From assembly GCF_900110145.1 (NCBI RefSeq), contig NZ_FOCP01000005.1:124001-188000 (forward strand): a DNA stretch of 64,000 nt. The letters run 5' to 3'. The translations under genes and the position numbers were made by a program. This stretch comes from Nitrosomonas marina. Lineage in GTDB: Bacteria > Pseudomonadota > Gammaproteobacteria > Burkholderiales > Nitrosomonadaceae. The notes below the pieces were generated by a model that saw only the letters and a list, made by a program, of their open reading frames with translations, had not been told where the DNA came from and did no database searches. This document shows positions 40,223 to 49,461 of this stretch, piece by piece. The first letter of the stretch is position 1. Every line of letters starts with the position of its first letter.

Positions 40223-40891
40223 TCATGTGTCTCCCTCTTTTTGACGCTATATGATAGGCGGCATACAGTTAATATCAGACCAAAAACCAAATTCTGTATA
40301 CTTTTACGTATTGACTGTCTGGACTCGTTAACAATGTTTCAATTACCAGTCAGTTGTTCAGTTTTTTGTACTGTCACAAAATTGAATGTGAGTACGTATT
40401 ATTCCGGTTTCTTTCAAATTGTTAATACGAATTGCTCAATGCAATTAGATATTATGCTGGCTAATGATCATCTGACTATTAGGGAATGTTTTGTTTTAGA
40501 CTCGGGGAATGTTTTATTTTCTTATCAGGCAAAATTTTATTTTTATCTAAGAAAAACCATTAGATTTTTACGCTATAAATAGTCAAACATAGACAGGCAA
40601 ATTGGAATTTTTGCATACGGAATCTTTGGAAGATGTAAATTGAGGTTTTTTTCCGATTATCGGTAGTCAATAGAAAGTATTGACAGTTTTACACAAGTTG
40701 CAGTCTACTAGTAACAGGCCATAGCGCCTGTTCCGCTATACACGCGTGCTGCAGTGCCAGCGATCAAGTGCTGGCGAATTTCAGGCATCAGGAAAAAGTA
40801 TGAATTTTATATCGCTGTTGTCAGTTGACTGAAACAATGACAATTCTGATTAAGATCTGTATTTTTAATTTAATGAAGAGGCTTGCCAGAA
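40223..40891. promoter_or_regulatory. Divergent region between the porin and universal stress genes
   Basis: About 670 bases with no credible gene; frames here have poor, Cys/Phe-rich composition. Two GC-richer hairpins lie before the stress-protein gene: AACAGGC/GCCTGTT at 40713-40732 and GCCAGC/GCTGGC at 40756-40775. They could be leader structures of the plus-strand transcript. Both flanking genes need promoters here. Confidence 0.4.
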
Positions 40892-41341
40892 ATGGAATCA
40901 AAAAAACTATTGGTTACTACAGATTTCTCCGATGTGTCATTCGCTGCTCTGACCTATGCAGCAAAAATGCAGGGACACCAGATTACACTAATAAGTATTC
41001 TGCAAACCGGTGATGTGCCGCCCGATCTGTTGAAACAGATGCCGGACCCAGGCGCGATTCAGGATTATCGTAAAAAAGTATTGGAGCAAACAAGAGAAAA
41101 ACTTGAATCCGTTGCCCGCCAGTTTTTTAGCAATACAAACGTAACGACTGATGTTGTTGTTTGCGATGAGGATGTAGCGGCTGAAATATGTGCATATGCA
41201 GATGACAATGCTATCGATATGATCGTGATGACAGGACAGGGAAGAGGTGCGTTGGGCAGTTTGTTTGTCGGCAGTACTGTGCAAAAAGTCCTAAGAATGG
41301 CCAAAATACCGGTTCTGGTGATCCCAAAAACGGCAAAATGA
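40892..41341 (+). CDS. Universal stress protein, UspA family
   Basis: 149-residue single Usp domain, probably a cytoplasmic homodimer. The strand-one motif is KLLVTTDFSDVS. The C-terminal TGQGRGALGSLFVGSTVQKV carries the glycine-rich ATP-binding signature, followed by IPVLVIP. The ATG at 40892 fits best. ureE begins 113 bases downstream. Function beyond stress tolerance cannot be specified. Confidence 0.88.
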   Translation: MESKKLLVTTDFSDVSFAALTYAAKMQGHQITLISILQTGDVPPDLLKQMPDPGAIQDYRKKVLEQTREKLESVARQFFSNTNVTTDVVVCDEDVAAEICAYADDNAIDMIVMTGQGRGALGSLFVGSTVQKVLRMAKIPVLVIPKTAK

Positions 41342-41454
41342 GATAGTAGTGGATCAGGATTTGCTAGCTCACGGCATTTGTTTTGACGGTATAACGCTGG
41401 TTAATAATTGTAATAGCAATCGAATGATTGGGTAACAGTATCAAAGGAATATTA

Positions 41455-42003
41455 ATGCTTATTTTGAATAAAAAAGTGTCGCACGCTGATTCGATCTACG
41501 CACAGCTGGTTTTGCCATATGAGTTACGTGTAAACAGCCGTTTGCGAACCACGCTGGCTTCAGGCGAGGAACTAGCCATTTTTACGCAACGGGGTACAGT
41601 GCTGCATAATAACGACCTGCTTTGCAGCGATGATGGTAAGGTTGTTCAAATCATATCCGCCGAAGAACCCACGTACCGTATCACCTGTAATTCGGCTCAT
41701 GATCTTTTACGCTGCGCTTTTCATCTTGGTAATCGCCATACTGTTACCCAGGTGGGTGATGGTTTTTTGCGAATTCACCAGGATAGCGTACTAAAAGAAA
41801 TGCTGGAGGGGCTCGGTGCGGCGGTAGTAGAAGAGTCGGCGCAATTCGAACCAGAATCCGGTGCGTACAGTTCAGGAGGTCACCATCATCACGGGGAACA
41901 TGATCACAGCCACGGCGACAGCCATAGTCACAGTCATGCACATGGTCCGTTAGCTCCGATTCCGACGCGTCAGCGAATACATCGCGCCACCGAGAAAAAC
42001 TGA
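41455..42003 (+). CDS. ureE: Urease nickel chaperone UreE, displaced from the urease operon
   Basis: 182-residue nickel-binding metallochaperone delivering nickel to UreG. The N-terminal peptide-binding domain and the C-terminal metal-binding domain are present, with AFHLGNRHTVTQVGDGFLRI carrying the conserved His, then a His-rich tail (GGHHHHGEHDHSHGD and more). The start at 41455 has AGGA upstream. It is 3 kb from the urease genes, on the opposite strand, and is followed after 8 bases by a metal ABC transporter, so nickel or related-metal import is probably co-expressed with it. Confidence 0.93.
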   Translation: MLILNKKVSHADSIYAQLVLPYELRVNSRLRTTLASGEELAIFTQRGTVLHNNDLLCSDDGKVVQIISAEEPTYRITCNSAHDLLRCAFHLGNRHTVTQVGDGFLRIHQDSVLKEMLEGLGAAVVEESAQFEPESGAYSSGGHHHHGEHDHSHGDSHSHSHAHGPLAPIPTRQRIHRATEKN

Positions 42004-42011
42004 AAACCCAA

Positions 42012-42995
42012 ATGAATAAATTACTTCCATTTGCGAGCAGACAGGTTTGGTTATTTACAACGCTGCTGCTGGCTACAAATCTGGTCCATGCTGAAAATTC
42101 GGAAAAGATGCTGCGTATTGCAACAACCGTACCGCCAATAACGAATATTGTAGAAAATATCGGCGGTTCGCTGGTTACAGTTTCCGGTATCGTTCCCAAC
42201 GGGACGGATTCGCACACATTCGAACCTGTTCCGTCTGATGCCAAAACACTGGCCCACGCAGATATTATTTTTGTAAATGGAATGAGTCTCGAGGTACCGA
42301 CAATTAAACTGGCTGAAAAAGTAAAAAAATCCAATACACCGATTGTACGACTGGCGAACGAAACGTTGCCCGAGGAAGAATGGCAGTATGATTTCAGTTT
42401 TCCAAAAGAACAAGGTAATCCCAATCCACACTTGTGGCCGAACATTGCACTGACCATCCGATATGCGGAGATTGTCCGTGATAGGCTGGCTGAGCATGAT
42501 TCCCGGCATGCTGATTTGTATGCTGCAAATGCAACTGCTTATATAACCAAGTTGCAGCGACTTGATCAGGCTATATTTGCATGTATCGAAACCATTCCGG
42601 AAAGTAACCGCAAACTGATCACTTACCATGATTCATTTGCCTATTTTGCTCCCCGCTATGGAATGGAAGTTATCGCGGCAATACAACCGGCCAGCTTCAC
42701 GGAGCCGGGCCCTCGTGATATTGTGTATATCATCGAGCAGATCAAACGTGAAAAAATTCCGGCAATTTTCGGTTCCGAAGTTTTTCCCAGTAAAATTATG
42801 GAACAGATCGCCCGCGAATCGGGTGCAAGGTTTGTTGATGAACTATCGGATGACGAGCTGCCGGAAAAACCGAATCATTCATTTATTGGCATGATGGTCA
42901 ACAACATTGTAATAATGACTGAAGCGTTAGGCGGTGAATCAGCATGCGCCAGTCATATTGATGCCAGCAATTTGATTGATTCAGTTACGGGATGA
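42012..42995 (+). CDS. Metal ABC transporter substrate-binding protein (cluster A-I, Mn/Fe-type ligands)
   Basis: 327-residue periplasmic binding protein with a signal peptide ending near NLVHA. Likely metal ligands are His in GTDSHTFEP, His in GNPNPHLWPN, Glu in FGSEVFPSKI and Asp in RFVDELSDDE. This His-His-Glu-Asp set is that of manganese/iron binders such as PsaA and SitA. The zinc proteins (ZnuA) use a third His and a His-rich loop, which is absent here. The link to ureE raises the possibility of nickel. The true metal is open. Confidence 0.85.
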   Translation: MNKLLPFASRQVWLFTTLLLATNLVHAENSEKMLRIATTVPPITNIVENIGGSLVTVSGIVPNGTDSHTFEPVPSDAKTLAHADIIFVNGMSLEVPTIKLAEKVKKSNTPIVRLANETLPEEEWQYDFSFPKEQGNPNPHLWPNIALTIRYAEIVRDRLAEHDSRHADLYAANATAYITKLQRLDQAIFACIETIPESNRKLITYHDSFAYFAPRYGMEVIAAIQPASFTEPGPRDIVYIIEQIKREKIPAIFGSEVFPSKIMEQIARESGARFVDELSDDELPEKPNHSFIGMMVNNIVIMTEALGGESACASHIDASNLIDSVTG

Positions 42996-43777
42996 ATCCC
43001 GCCATACAGTTAATTGATGTTACAACCAGTTATGAAAATAATGTCGTTTTTACGCGCTTATCGCTTCAAATTGAGCCAGGCCGGTTTGTCGGCATAGTCG
43101 GCCCAACCGGTTGCGGAAAAACGACGCTGCTTAAAACGATACTGGGTGTGCAAACGGTATTCTGCGGTCAGGTACTCATGAACGGTCAACCGGTTGACCG
43201 CGTCCAAAGCAAAAAAATCGGCTATATACCCCAGCTGGAGAGTGTTGACTGGAATTTTCCAGTCACCGTTGAAGACGTTATTATGATGGGGCTTTATACC
43301 GGCCGGCGCTTCCTGCCCTGGCAGAGTAAAGAGGAGCGTGAACGAGTCGAGGATCTGGCTGGAAAACTGGGCATTTATAATTGCCTGCGACAGCATATTT
43401 CTCACACCTCCGGCGGACAGCGCCAGCGGGCGTTTCTGGCACGCGCCTTGATCAGTAACCCCAGTCTGTTAGTGCTTGATGAACCAACTTCTGGCGTGGA
43501 TATTAAGACGCAACACGAGGTTCTCCATCTGCTGGGCGATATCAACAGCCAGGGGATGACTGTAATACTCACAACGCACGATTTGAATGCTGTCGCCTCT
43601 CATTTGCCCTGGGTTATTTGTTTTAACAATGGTATCGTTGCTGAAGGTCGGCCGCGCGATATTTTTACCAACGATATTCTCACCAAAACCTATGGCAGCG
43701 ACATTATTATAATTGAACATGGGGATTATCAATTAATAGCCAATAGCACGCCATTAAAATTCAATTACGACCTATAG
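42992..43777 (+). CDS. Metal ABC transporter ATP-binding protein
   Basis: 261-residue ATPase. Walker A GPTGCGKTTLL, signature HTSGGQRQRAFLARAL (Thr in place of the usual Leu), Walker B LLVLDEPTSGVD and the H-loop ILTTHDLNAV are present. Its ATG overlaps the stop of the binding-protein gene by 4 bases, so the two are translationally coupled. Confidence 0.92.
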   Translation: MNPAIQLIDVTTSYENNVVFTRLSLQIEPGRFVGIVGPTGCGKTTLLKTILGVQTVFCGQVLMNGQPVDRVQSKKIGYIPQLESVDWNFPVTVEDVIMMGLYTGRRFLPWQSKEERERVEDLAGKLGIYNCLRQHISHTSGGQRQRAFLARALISNPSLLVLDEPTSGVDIKTQHEVLHLLGDINSQGMTVILTTHDLNAVASHLPWVICFNNGIVAEGRPRDIFTNDILTKTYGSDIIIIEHGDYQLIANSTPLKFNYDL

Positions 43778-43782
43778 CATCA

Positions 43783-44712
43783 ATGCAGTTTTTTTGGGAA
43801 CCGTTATCTTATGAATTTTTCCGACACGGGCTGATAGCTGCTGTTTTGGTTGGTGCTTTGTGCGGGCTGGTTGGAGTGCATGTTGTACTGAGAGGTATGA
43901 GTTATGTCGGCCACGGTTTGTCTCATGCCGCTTTTGGGGGTGCCGTGATTGGGTTCGTATTCAATTTCAATTTTTATATAGGCGCCGGGGCTATGGGCCT
44001 GTTTGCTGCATTAATGATTAATCAGTTGACAAAAAACAGAAAAATCAAATCAGATGCAGCTATCGGTATTGTCACAACCGCTGTTTTTGCGCTTGGAGTA
44101 GCGGTCATTAGCCAGCAGCGCAATTTAAACAAAAGTCTTGAGGCAGCATTGTTTGGTAACATTTTGGGTATAACAGACGGCGATTTGATAATTATCGGGC
44201 TGGTTGCGGCGGTGACACTATTCGTCATGTTTCTATCATACAGGCCGCTGCTTTTTGCTACGTTTGATGAGGAAGCTGCGCAGATTTTCGGTATCAGAAC
44301 AGGAGCGCTGCAACTACTTTTTGCGCTATTGCTCACCTTATCGGTCATTGTTGCCATGAATATCGTGGGTGTAACCATGATTGCAGCAGCATTGATTATG
44401 CCTGCAATGACAGCACGCATGCTGACGGACCGGTTCAGTATGATGCAGTTATATTCCGTTTTAATTGGTGTCACGATCGGCGCAGGTGGTATGTTTCTGA
44501 GCTATTTTTTTAATGTTGCTTCTGGTGCAACAATTGTCTTGTTCGGCGCGCTGATATTTTGTTTTTCCGTTCTGGCCAGGCATATTCGTGAAAAAATCCT
44601 CCTGCAGGCCAACTTTCATCGTCACGGAAATTTGATTCATTCACATCCGCTCGACCACGAGTCTCATAGCCACGATCATTCTGAATCTATCAATAAAGAA
44701 GATACGCGTTGA
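43783..44712 (+). CDS. Metal ABC transporter permease, His-rich C-terminus
   Basis: 309-residue ABC-3 family membrane protein with about eight or nine helices and the family pattern GLVGVHVVLRGMSYVGHGLS near the N-terminus. The cytoplasmic C-terminus FHRHGNLIHSHP then DHESHSHDHSES is rich in His and Asp, unlike typical ZnuB or SitC, and may hold imported metal. It follows the ATPase by 5 bases and ends the operon. Confidence 0.9.
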   Translation: MQFFWEPLSYEFFRHGLIAAVLVGALCGLVGVHVVLRGMSYVGHGLSHAAFGGAVIGFVFNFNFYIGAGAMGLFAALMINQLTKNRKIKSDAAIGIVTTAVFALGVAVISQQRNLNKSLEAALFGNILGITDGDLIIIGLVAAVTLFVMFLSYRPLLFATFDEEAAQIFGIRTGALQLLFALLLTLSVIVAMNIVGVTMIAAALIMPAMTARMLTDRFSMMQLYSVLIGVTIGAGGMFLSYFFNVASGATIVLFGALIFCFSVLARHIREKILLQANFHRHGNLIHSHPLDHESHSHDHSESINKEDTR

Positions 44713-44737
44713 AGCAGAAATCGGGTGATTAACGGAT

Positions 44738-45394
44738 CTATTGTTGTCCACTTACCCAGCGTGTGGCATAACGTATCAGATCGGTGCTGTCTTTAAGATT
44801 CAACTTGGTTCGAATATTAAAGCGGTGAGTTTCGATTGTTTTAACGCTGCGGCCAAGCAACTTGGCGATTTCCTGGCTGCTGTGCCCCTGACCAATTAAA
44901 TTCATTACCTCAAACTCACTTGGTGTCAGTGTATTGATCAACTGCTCAGCATCCGAGCGTTTGATGTTTATTTTATTTAATAGCCCGGCATACATTTTCT
45001 GGCTCAGAAAAATGTTGCCGTTGAGCACTTCTCGTATGGCGTTGATCAATACCTCGCCGGATTCCTGCTTCATCACATAGCCTCGAGCGCCCGCCTGCAA
45101 AGCCCTTTCTGCGTAGATCTCTTCATTATTCATGGAAACAAAAAGTACAGGTAACGCAGGGTATAGGGACTGAATGTCCTTGATTATTTCAAATCCTGAT
45201 ATGGTTTTGAACGTTACGGCAAGCAGCACGATATCCACCTGACAGCCTTGCTTTAAAAAATTTATTGCTTCGCAACCGTCTTTGGCTTCAGCACAAACTT
45301 CCATATCAGGCTCAAGATTGACAAGTATGGCGATGCTTTGCCGCATCATGGCATGACCATCCACCAGCATAACTTGTGCTTTTGAAGTTGGCAT
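44738..45394 (-). CDS. NarL-type response regulator with degenerate receiver
   Basis: 218-residue paralogue of the gene at 45671-46339. The LuxR-type DNA-binding domain is intact (LTPSEFEVMNLIGQGHSSQ, SVKTIETHRFNIRTKLNL). In the receiver the phospho-acceptor position reads DIVLLAVTF, Ala in place of Asp, and the acidic pair reads LVDGH in place of LVDDH. The conserved Lys in YVMKQES and Ser in VLFVSMN remain. Phosphorylation in the usual way is therefore not expected. The start at 45394 aligns with the paralogue; an ATG at 45403 is three codons earlier. Confidence 0.88.
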   Translation of the reverse strand: MPTSKAQVMLVDGHAMMRQSIAILVNLEPDMEVCAEAKDGCEAINFLKQGCQVDIVLLAVTFKTISGFEIIKDIQSLYPALPVLFVSMNNEEIYAERALQAGARGYVMKQESGEVLINAIREVLNGNIFLSQKMYAGLLNKINIKRSDAEQLINTLTPSEFEVMNLIGQGHSSQEIAKLLGRSVKTIETHRFNIRTKLNLKDSTDLIRYATRWVSGQQ

Positions 45395-45670
45395 ATTCAT
45401 CATTCATTATTGGCCTAATATGTAGAGCGTACTTCAGTGGCGCATTCTGCACAAGATGGTTATTTTTTCTCAATACTGCAGTGCTGTTGCTACCAGGGCC
45501 GTTTCAAATTTCAATCACTTTGATTGACTGCAAAGTTGCCTGGATTGTTGAATCAGATAATTTAATTTCGTAAATCACCAATTAGAAAAACTGATAAATA
45601 GTCAGGAAAATCGCGACCGACTGCTGGCAGGCGCCGATACTGTGGCAGTGTCAGAGTCAGTTGACTGCTA

Positions 45671-46339
45671 CTACATCGATTTTCTGAGTTCAGCTAAATT
45701 CCATTGTGTTGCATAGCGGATCAAATCTGCGCCATCTTTCAGGTTTAATTTAGTGCGGATATTGAAACGATGCGTTTCAATTGTTTTGACACTACGATTA
45801 AGCAATCTGGCGATATCCTGGCTGCTGTGTCCTGTTCCAATCAAATGAAAAACTTCAAATTCGCTGAGAGTTAACGTATTGATCGACTGCTCGGGTTCGG
45901 AATAACTGGATGAAATTTTGCTCAGCAGTTTTGCGTGCATTTTTTTACTCAGATAAATATTGCCTTTCAATACTTCGCGTATCGCCGTGATTAATACAGT
46001 GCTGGGTTCCTGTTTCGAAACATAACCCCGCGCACCAACCTGGAGAGCACGTTCGGCATAAACTTCTTCGTCATGCATGGAAACAAAGAGCACTGGTAAA
46101 TCAGGCAGCATAAGGTGCATGCTTTTAATGACCTCGAAACCAGGGACGGTTTTGAGTGTTATATCGAGCAGAACAATGTCGATGCGCCGATTTCGTTTAA
46201 GCAGGGCCAGTGCGTCACTGCCGTCACCAGCCTCGGCACATACCTGCATATCAGGTTCCATATTGACAAGTAGTGCGATGCCATGGCGCATCATGGCGTG
46301 ATCGTCAACCAGCATTACTTGTGTTTTTGACTTTGACAT
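45671..46339 (-). CDS. NarL-type response regulator, intact receiver
   Basis: 222-residue two-component regulator with receiver acidic pair VMLVDDH, phospho-acceptor DIVLLDITL, the switch Ser in VLFVSMHDEE and Lys in YVSKQEP. The LuxR-type helix-turn-helix follows (LTLSEFEVFHLIGTGHSSQ, SVKTIETHRFNIRTKLNL). It is a tandem paralogue of the degenerate regulator downstream on the same strand. No sensor kinase is adjacent, so its input is unknown. Confidence 0.9.
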   Translation of the reverse strand: MSKSKTQVMLVDDHAMMRHGIALLVNMEPDMQVCAEAGDGSDALALLKRNRRIDIVLLDITLKTVPGFEVIKSMHLMLPDLPVLFVSMHDEEVYAERALQVGARGYVSKQEPSTVLITAIREVLKGNIYLSKKMHAKLLSKISSSYSEPEQSINTLTLSEFEVFHLIGTGHSSQDIARLLNRSVKTIETHRFNIRTKLNLKDGADLIRYATQWNLAELRKSM

Positions 46340-46652
46340 ACTGAAACATTCGTATTAATACGGCATTATATGTTTTTGTCTTTTCCGTTGCCAGTTTTCC
46401 ATTATTCAAGAACCGTTGGCATTTTAAAAATGGTAACGGTTTTTGCCTGGCACCCATTGCGGAGCGTTCGTGCAAGCTTGGTTTACTTTTTTTTGTTGTC
46501 TGATAAAGGATTTGGTTTGTACATTGTAAAAAGTGGTTTCAAACAACCAGAAATAGCAGGATGGATAATTGACATGACACCATACAGCATTTTAAGTATG
46601 ATGGATGTGTGGCTTGCGCTGCTATTTGGGACAACAAGATAAGGAGTTTTGC
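46340..46652. promoter_or_regulatory. Divergent region with perfect 12-base palindrome
   Basis: About 310 bases between the response regulator and a universal stress gene. CGTATTAATACG at 46351-46362 is a perfect palindrome starting 12 bases upstream of the regulator ATG, where an operator would block or autoregulate. AAGGAG precedes the stress-protein ATG by 6 bases. I see no convincing gene inside. Confidence 0.45.
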
Positions 46653-47075
46653 ATGTATAAGAAAATTGTTGTTGCAGTTGATGGGAGTGAGACTGCCCAG
46701 CGGGCTTTAGTTGAGGCGGAAAATATAGCAAAAACATATAATGCAGCATTGCGTATTGTTCATGCAATCGTCCTGACTATGGGTGGTGATTTGGAGGCAG
46801 ACAAAAAAACAGGCCAGGGCATTATTGATGATGCCAAATCAACCGTTAACCTGCCGAATGTGGAAACACAATTACTGATTTCTGAGTCTGGCTTCGGCTT
46901 GATTGGTATTATTGAAACCATTGCTGCTGCAGTTGCAGACTGGGATGCGGATCTGGTTGTCGTTGGAACAGCGAATCGTCGTGGATTGAAACGGTTCCTG
47001 ATAGGTTCCGTTGCGGAGCAGCTTATTACTCAAGTTGACGCATCCATTTTGCTGGTTCGGCCGACCAAAGCTTGA
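46653..47075 (+). CDS. Universal stress protein, UspA family
   Basis: 140-residue Usp domain starting MYKKIVVAVDGSETAQRAL. The C-terminal nucleotide-binding region GTANRRGLKRFLIGSVAEQL is close to the family motif, with Asn for one Gly. VDASILLVRP closes the fold. Start chosen at 46653, right behind AAGGAG. It stands alone between a response regulator and hsp20. Confidence 0.9.
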   Translation: MYKKIVVAVDGSETAQRALVEAENIAKTYNAALRIVHAIVLTMGGDLEADKKTGQGIIDDAKSTVNLPNVETQLLISESGFGLIGIIETIAAAVADWDADLVVVGTANRRGLKRFLIGSVAEQLITQVDASILLVRPTKA

Positions 47076-47215
47076 TGAGAATTACCCGTTCTTTTCAGAT
47101 TCCTCTGTTGCCGGCAGGCATCGGCTTCAATGATGGCGCGATGTTTGCCGGTCATTTTTTAATAAACATCGCTATCGAGCAATTCAAGACCAAACTGTGA
47201 CATAGCAAAAGTTGC

Positions 47216-47797
47216 TTACACACTTTTGATAGCGATTTTCTTAACGTCGGATTTACTGGTTTCCTTGCGCGGCATGTTGATTGTCAACAGACCTTTATCC
47301 ATGTTTGCCTGAATAGCGTCAATATCGGCATCGTCCGGTATCGCAAGCACTCGTTCAAATACGCCATAGCGGCATTCCCTGTGATAATAGTGCTTGTTTT
47401 TGTCTTCCTGTTCCTCTTGCTTGCTTCCCTTGATTACCAGCACTTGATCTTTTAACTCAATTGACAAATCATCCTGAGAAAGTCCGGGTGCCTCAAGCGT
47501 AATCGTATATTGCCTGTCATCGCTTGCGATATTAATGCTGGCTCTAAAAGTCGGCGCTGAATCATCAGAAATAAACTGGTTTAGAAATTCTGATCGCGAA
47601 TGTAATGGCAGACCAAAACCGCGAAAGGCATCATCAAACAGGCGATCAATTTCCCGGTGCAGCTGATTCAGATTGTTGATATGAGAAACTGGTGATAATG
47701 ACTGATTGTCTGATTTAACCAGAATAACATTCTGTTTGTGATTTTCGGGTTCTTCATGCTTAAACCAGTTCCAAGGATACAGTTTGTGAAAATCCAT
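47216..47797 (-). CDS. Small heat-shock protein, Hsp20/alpha-crystallin family
   Basis: 193-residue ATP-independent chaperone that holds unfolding proteins. The alpha-crystallin domain spans about residues 85-185, with ITLEAPGLSQDDLSIELKD, ERVLAIPDDADIDAIQAN and GLLTINMPRKE. The N-terminal arm is long. GAGGAG precedes the ATG, and a heat-shock promoter candidate lies upstream. Confidence 0.92.
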   Translation of the reverse strand: MDFHKLYPWNWFKHEEPENHKQNVILVKSDNQSLSPVSHINNLNQLHREIDRLFDDAFRGFGLPLHSRSEFLNQFISDDSAPTFRASINIASDDRQYTITLEAPGLSQDDLSIELKDQVLVIKGSKQEEQEDKNKHYYHRECRYGVFERVLAIPDDADIDAIQANMDKGLLTINMPRKETSKSDVKKIAIKSV

Positions 47798-47863
47798 GTT
47801 TCATTCTCCTCTCGGTCACATTGATAACAACTTATCCATTTATTTTCATAAGCTTAATTTGAA

Positions 47864-47889
47864 AAATAGGGATTTATGAATTTTTTCAA
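47864..47889 (-). promoter_or_regulatory. Candidate sigma-32 promoter of hsp20
   Basis: On the minus strand TTGAAA (47889-47884) is followed after 12 bases by CCCTATTT (47871-47864). This resembles the sigma-32 consensus (CTTGAAA, spacer, CCCATnT), and it lies 67 bases before the hsp20 ATG. Confidence 0.45.
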
Positions 47890-47926
47890 TATGCCGGTAC
47901 GGACTGATACACTAAACGTTCCTATT

Positions 47927-49414
47927 TCAGGGTAGCGCTGTGGTACCCATCAGATACCGGTCGCATTCGCGAGCAGCTCCGCGCCCTTCGTAAATGGCCC
48001 AGACCACCAGGCTTTGACCGCGGCGCATGTCACCGGCTGCGAAAATGCCTGCTATATTGGTGGCATATAAACCTTCTTCTGCTTTGATATTTGTGCGTGC
48101 GTCCCGTTCCAGAGCCAGTTGATCCGCAATTGGATCTTCGGGGCCAAAAAACCCCATTGCCAGCAACACCAGATCAGCCGGCCATGTTTTTTCACTATTC
48201 GGAATTTTTTTGGGAAAAAAACGGCCATTTTCATCCTGCGTCCATTCAATGTCGACAGTGTGTAGTGTTTTGACGTGGTTGTCGTCGTCTCCTGCAAACT
48301 GTTCAGTCATGATCAGATAGCTGCGTGGATCATCGCCAAAGCAGGCTGCGGCCTCTTCCTGTCCGTAATCGAGGCGGTAGATTTTAGGCCATTCAGGCCA
48401 GGGATTGTCGGGTTGGCGCGTATCCGGTGGTCGAGCCATGATCTCAAATTGAGTGATACTTTTGCAGCCATGGCGCATTGCCGTTGCCACACAGTCGGTT
48501 CCTGTATCTCCGCCGCCAATGACGATCACATGTTTGTTTTTTGCCGAAATTTCTGTCTTGCTGTTGTAATCGTTGTCCAGCAGGTGCCTGGTATTGGCAT
48601 GAAGAAAATCGATAGCAAAGTGAATTCCTTCAAGATTGCGCCCTTCGATGGCCAGATCGCGTGGCCGGGTGGCACCGCAACACAATACCACGGCGTCAAA
48701 TTCCTCGCGTAATGCAGTTGCAGGAAAATCATCCGTGCCAATGGCAGTGCCGGTGATAAACTGAATGCCTTCCTGAGCCATTAGCTCGACGCGCCGTTGC
48801 ACAACTGTCTTGTCGAGTTTCATATTCGGGATACCGTACATGAGCAGGCCGCCGATCCGGTCGGCGCGTTCATACACTGTTACCAGGTGGCCGGCGCGAT
48901 TCAGCTGGGCAGCGCATGACAGGCCGGACGGCCCAGAACCGACAACGGCCACTTTTTTTCCGGTACGGTATCGCGGCGGTTCAGGGACAATCCAGCCTTC
49001 TTCAAATCCCTTGTCTGCAATCGCCTGTTCAATGGTTTTAATGGTGACTGGCGGTTCGATAATACCCAGCACACATGAGCCTTCACAGGGTGCAGGGCAT
49101 ACCCGTCCGGTAAATTCGGGAAAATTATTCGTTTTATGTAGGCGTTCCAGCGCCTGTTTCCAGAGCCCGCGGTATACCAGATCGTTCCACTCCGGAATCA
49201 GATTATTGATCGGGCACCCTGAAGCCATACCGCTGATCAGGGTGCCGGTATGACAAAATGGCACGCCGCAGTCCATACATCGACCGGCTTGTGTTTTGAG
49301 TTTTTGCGCTGGAAGGTGCGTGTGAAATTCATGCCAGTCACGAACCCGTTCCAGTGGGGGCCGGTTTTCAGGTAGCTCGCGTTGATATTCTATAAATCCG
49401 GTGGGTTTGCCCAT
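47927..49414 (-). CDS. gltD: Glutamate synthase small subunit
   Basis: 495-residue FAD and NADPH-binding subunit passing electrons to GltB. N-terminal cysteines for two 4Fe-4S clusters are in [14 protein letters not shown] and [15 protein letters not shown]. The FAD site is [19 protein letters not shown] and the NADPH site [19 protein letters not shown]. It lies 47 bases after gltB on the same strand. It would assimilate ammonium, including that from urea, as glutamate. Confidence 0.95.
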   Translation of the reverse strand: MGKPTGFIEYQRELPENRPPLERVRDWHEFHTHLPAQKLKTQAGRCMDCGVPFCHTGTLISGMASGCPINNLIPEWNDLVYRGLWKQALERLHKTNNFPEFTGRVCPAPCEGSCVLGIIEPPVTIKTIEQAIADKGFEEGWIVPEPPRYRTGKKVAVVGSGPSGLSCAAQLNRAGHLVTVYERADRIGGLLMYGIPNMKLDKTVVQRRVELMAQEGIQFITGTAIGTDDFPATALREEFDAVVLCCGATRPRDLAIEGRNLEGIHFAIDFLHANTRHLLDNDYNSKTEISAKNKHVIVIGGGDTGTDCVATAMRHGCKSITQFEIMARPPDTRQPDNPWPEWPKIYRLDYGQEEAAACFGDDPRSYLIMTEQFAGDDDNHVKTLHTVDIEWTQDENGRFFPKKIPNSEKTWPADLVLLAMGFFGPEDPIADQLALERDARTNIKAEEGLYATNIAGIFAAGDMRRGQSLVVWAIYEGRGAARECDRYLMGTTALP

Positions 49415-49461
49415 TTCGCTGTCGCCTCCTGTTGTTGAGCATTATTAGCTTTCAGTTCATG

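Noticed and set aside
40241-40582. 113-codon plus-strand frame in the porin upstream region
   Set aside because: Cys- and Phe-rich composition, no recognisable motif, no ribosome-binding site; more likely chance in AT-rich DNA.
42012-44712. Reading the ABC transporter as a zinc (Znu) system
   Set aside because: The binding protein lacks the third His ligand and the His-rich loop of ZnuA and shows Glu and Asp ligands of the Mn/Fe type.
46370-46642. 90-codon plus-strand frame upstream of the universal stress gene
   Set aside because: No family motif and no ribosome-binding site; the good AAGGAG belongs to the stress gene that follows.
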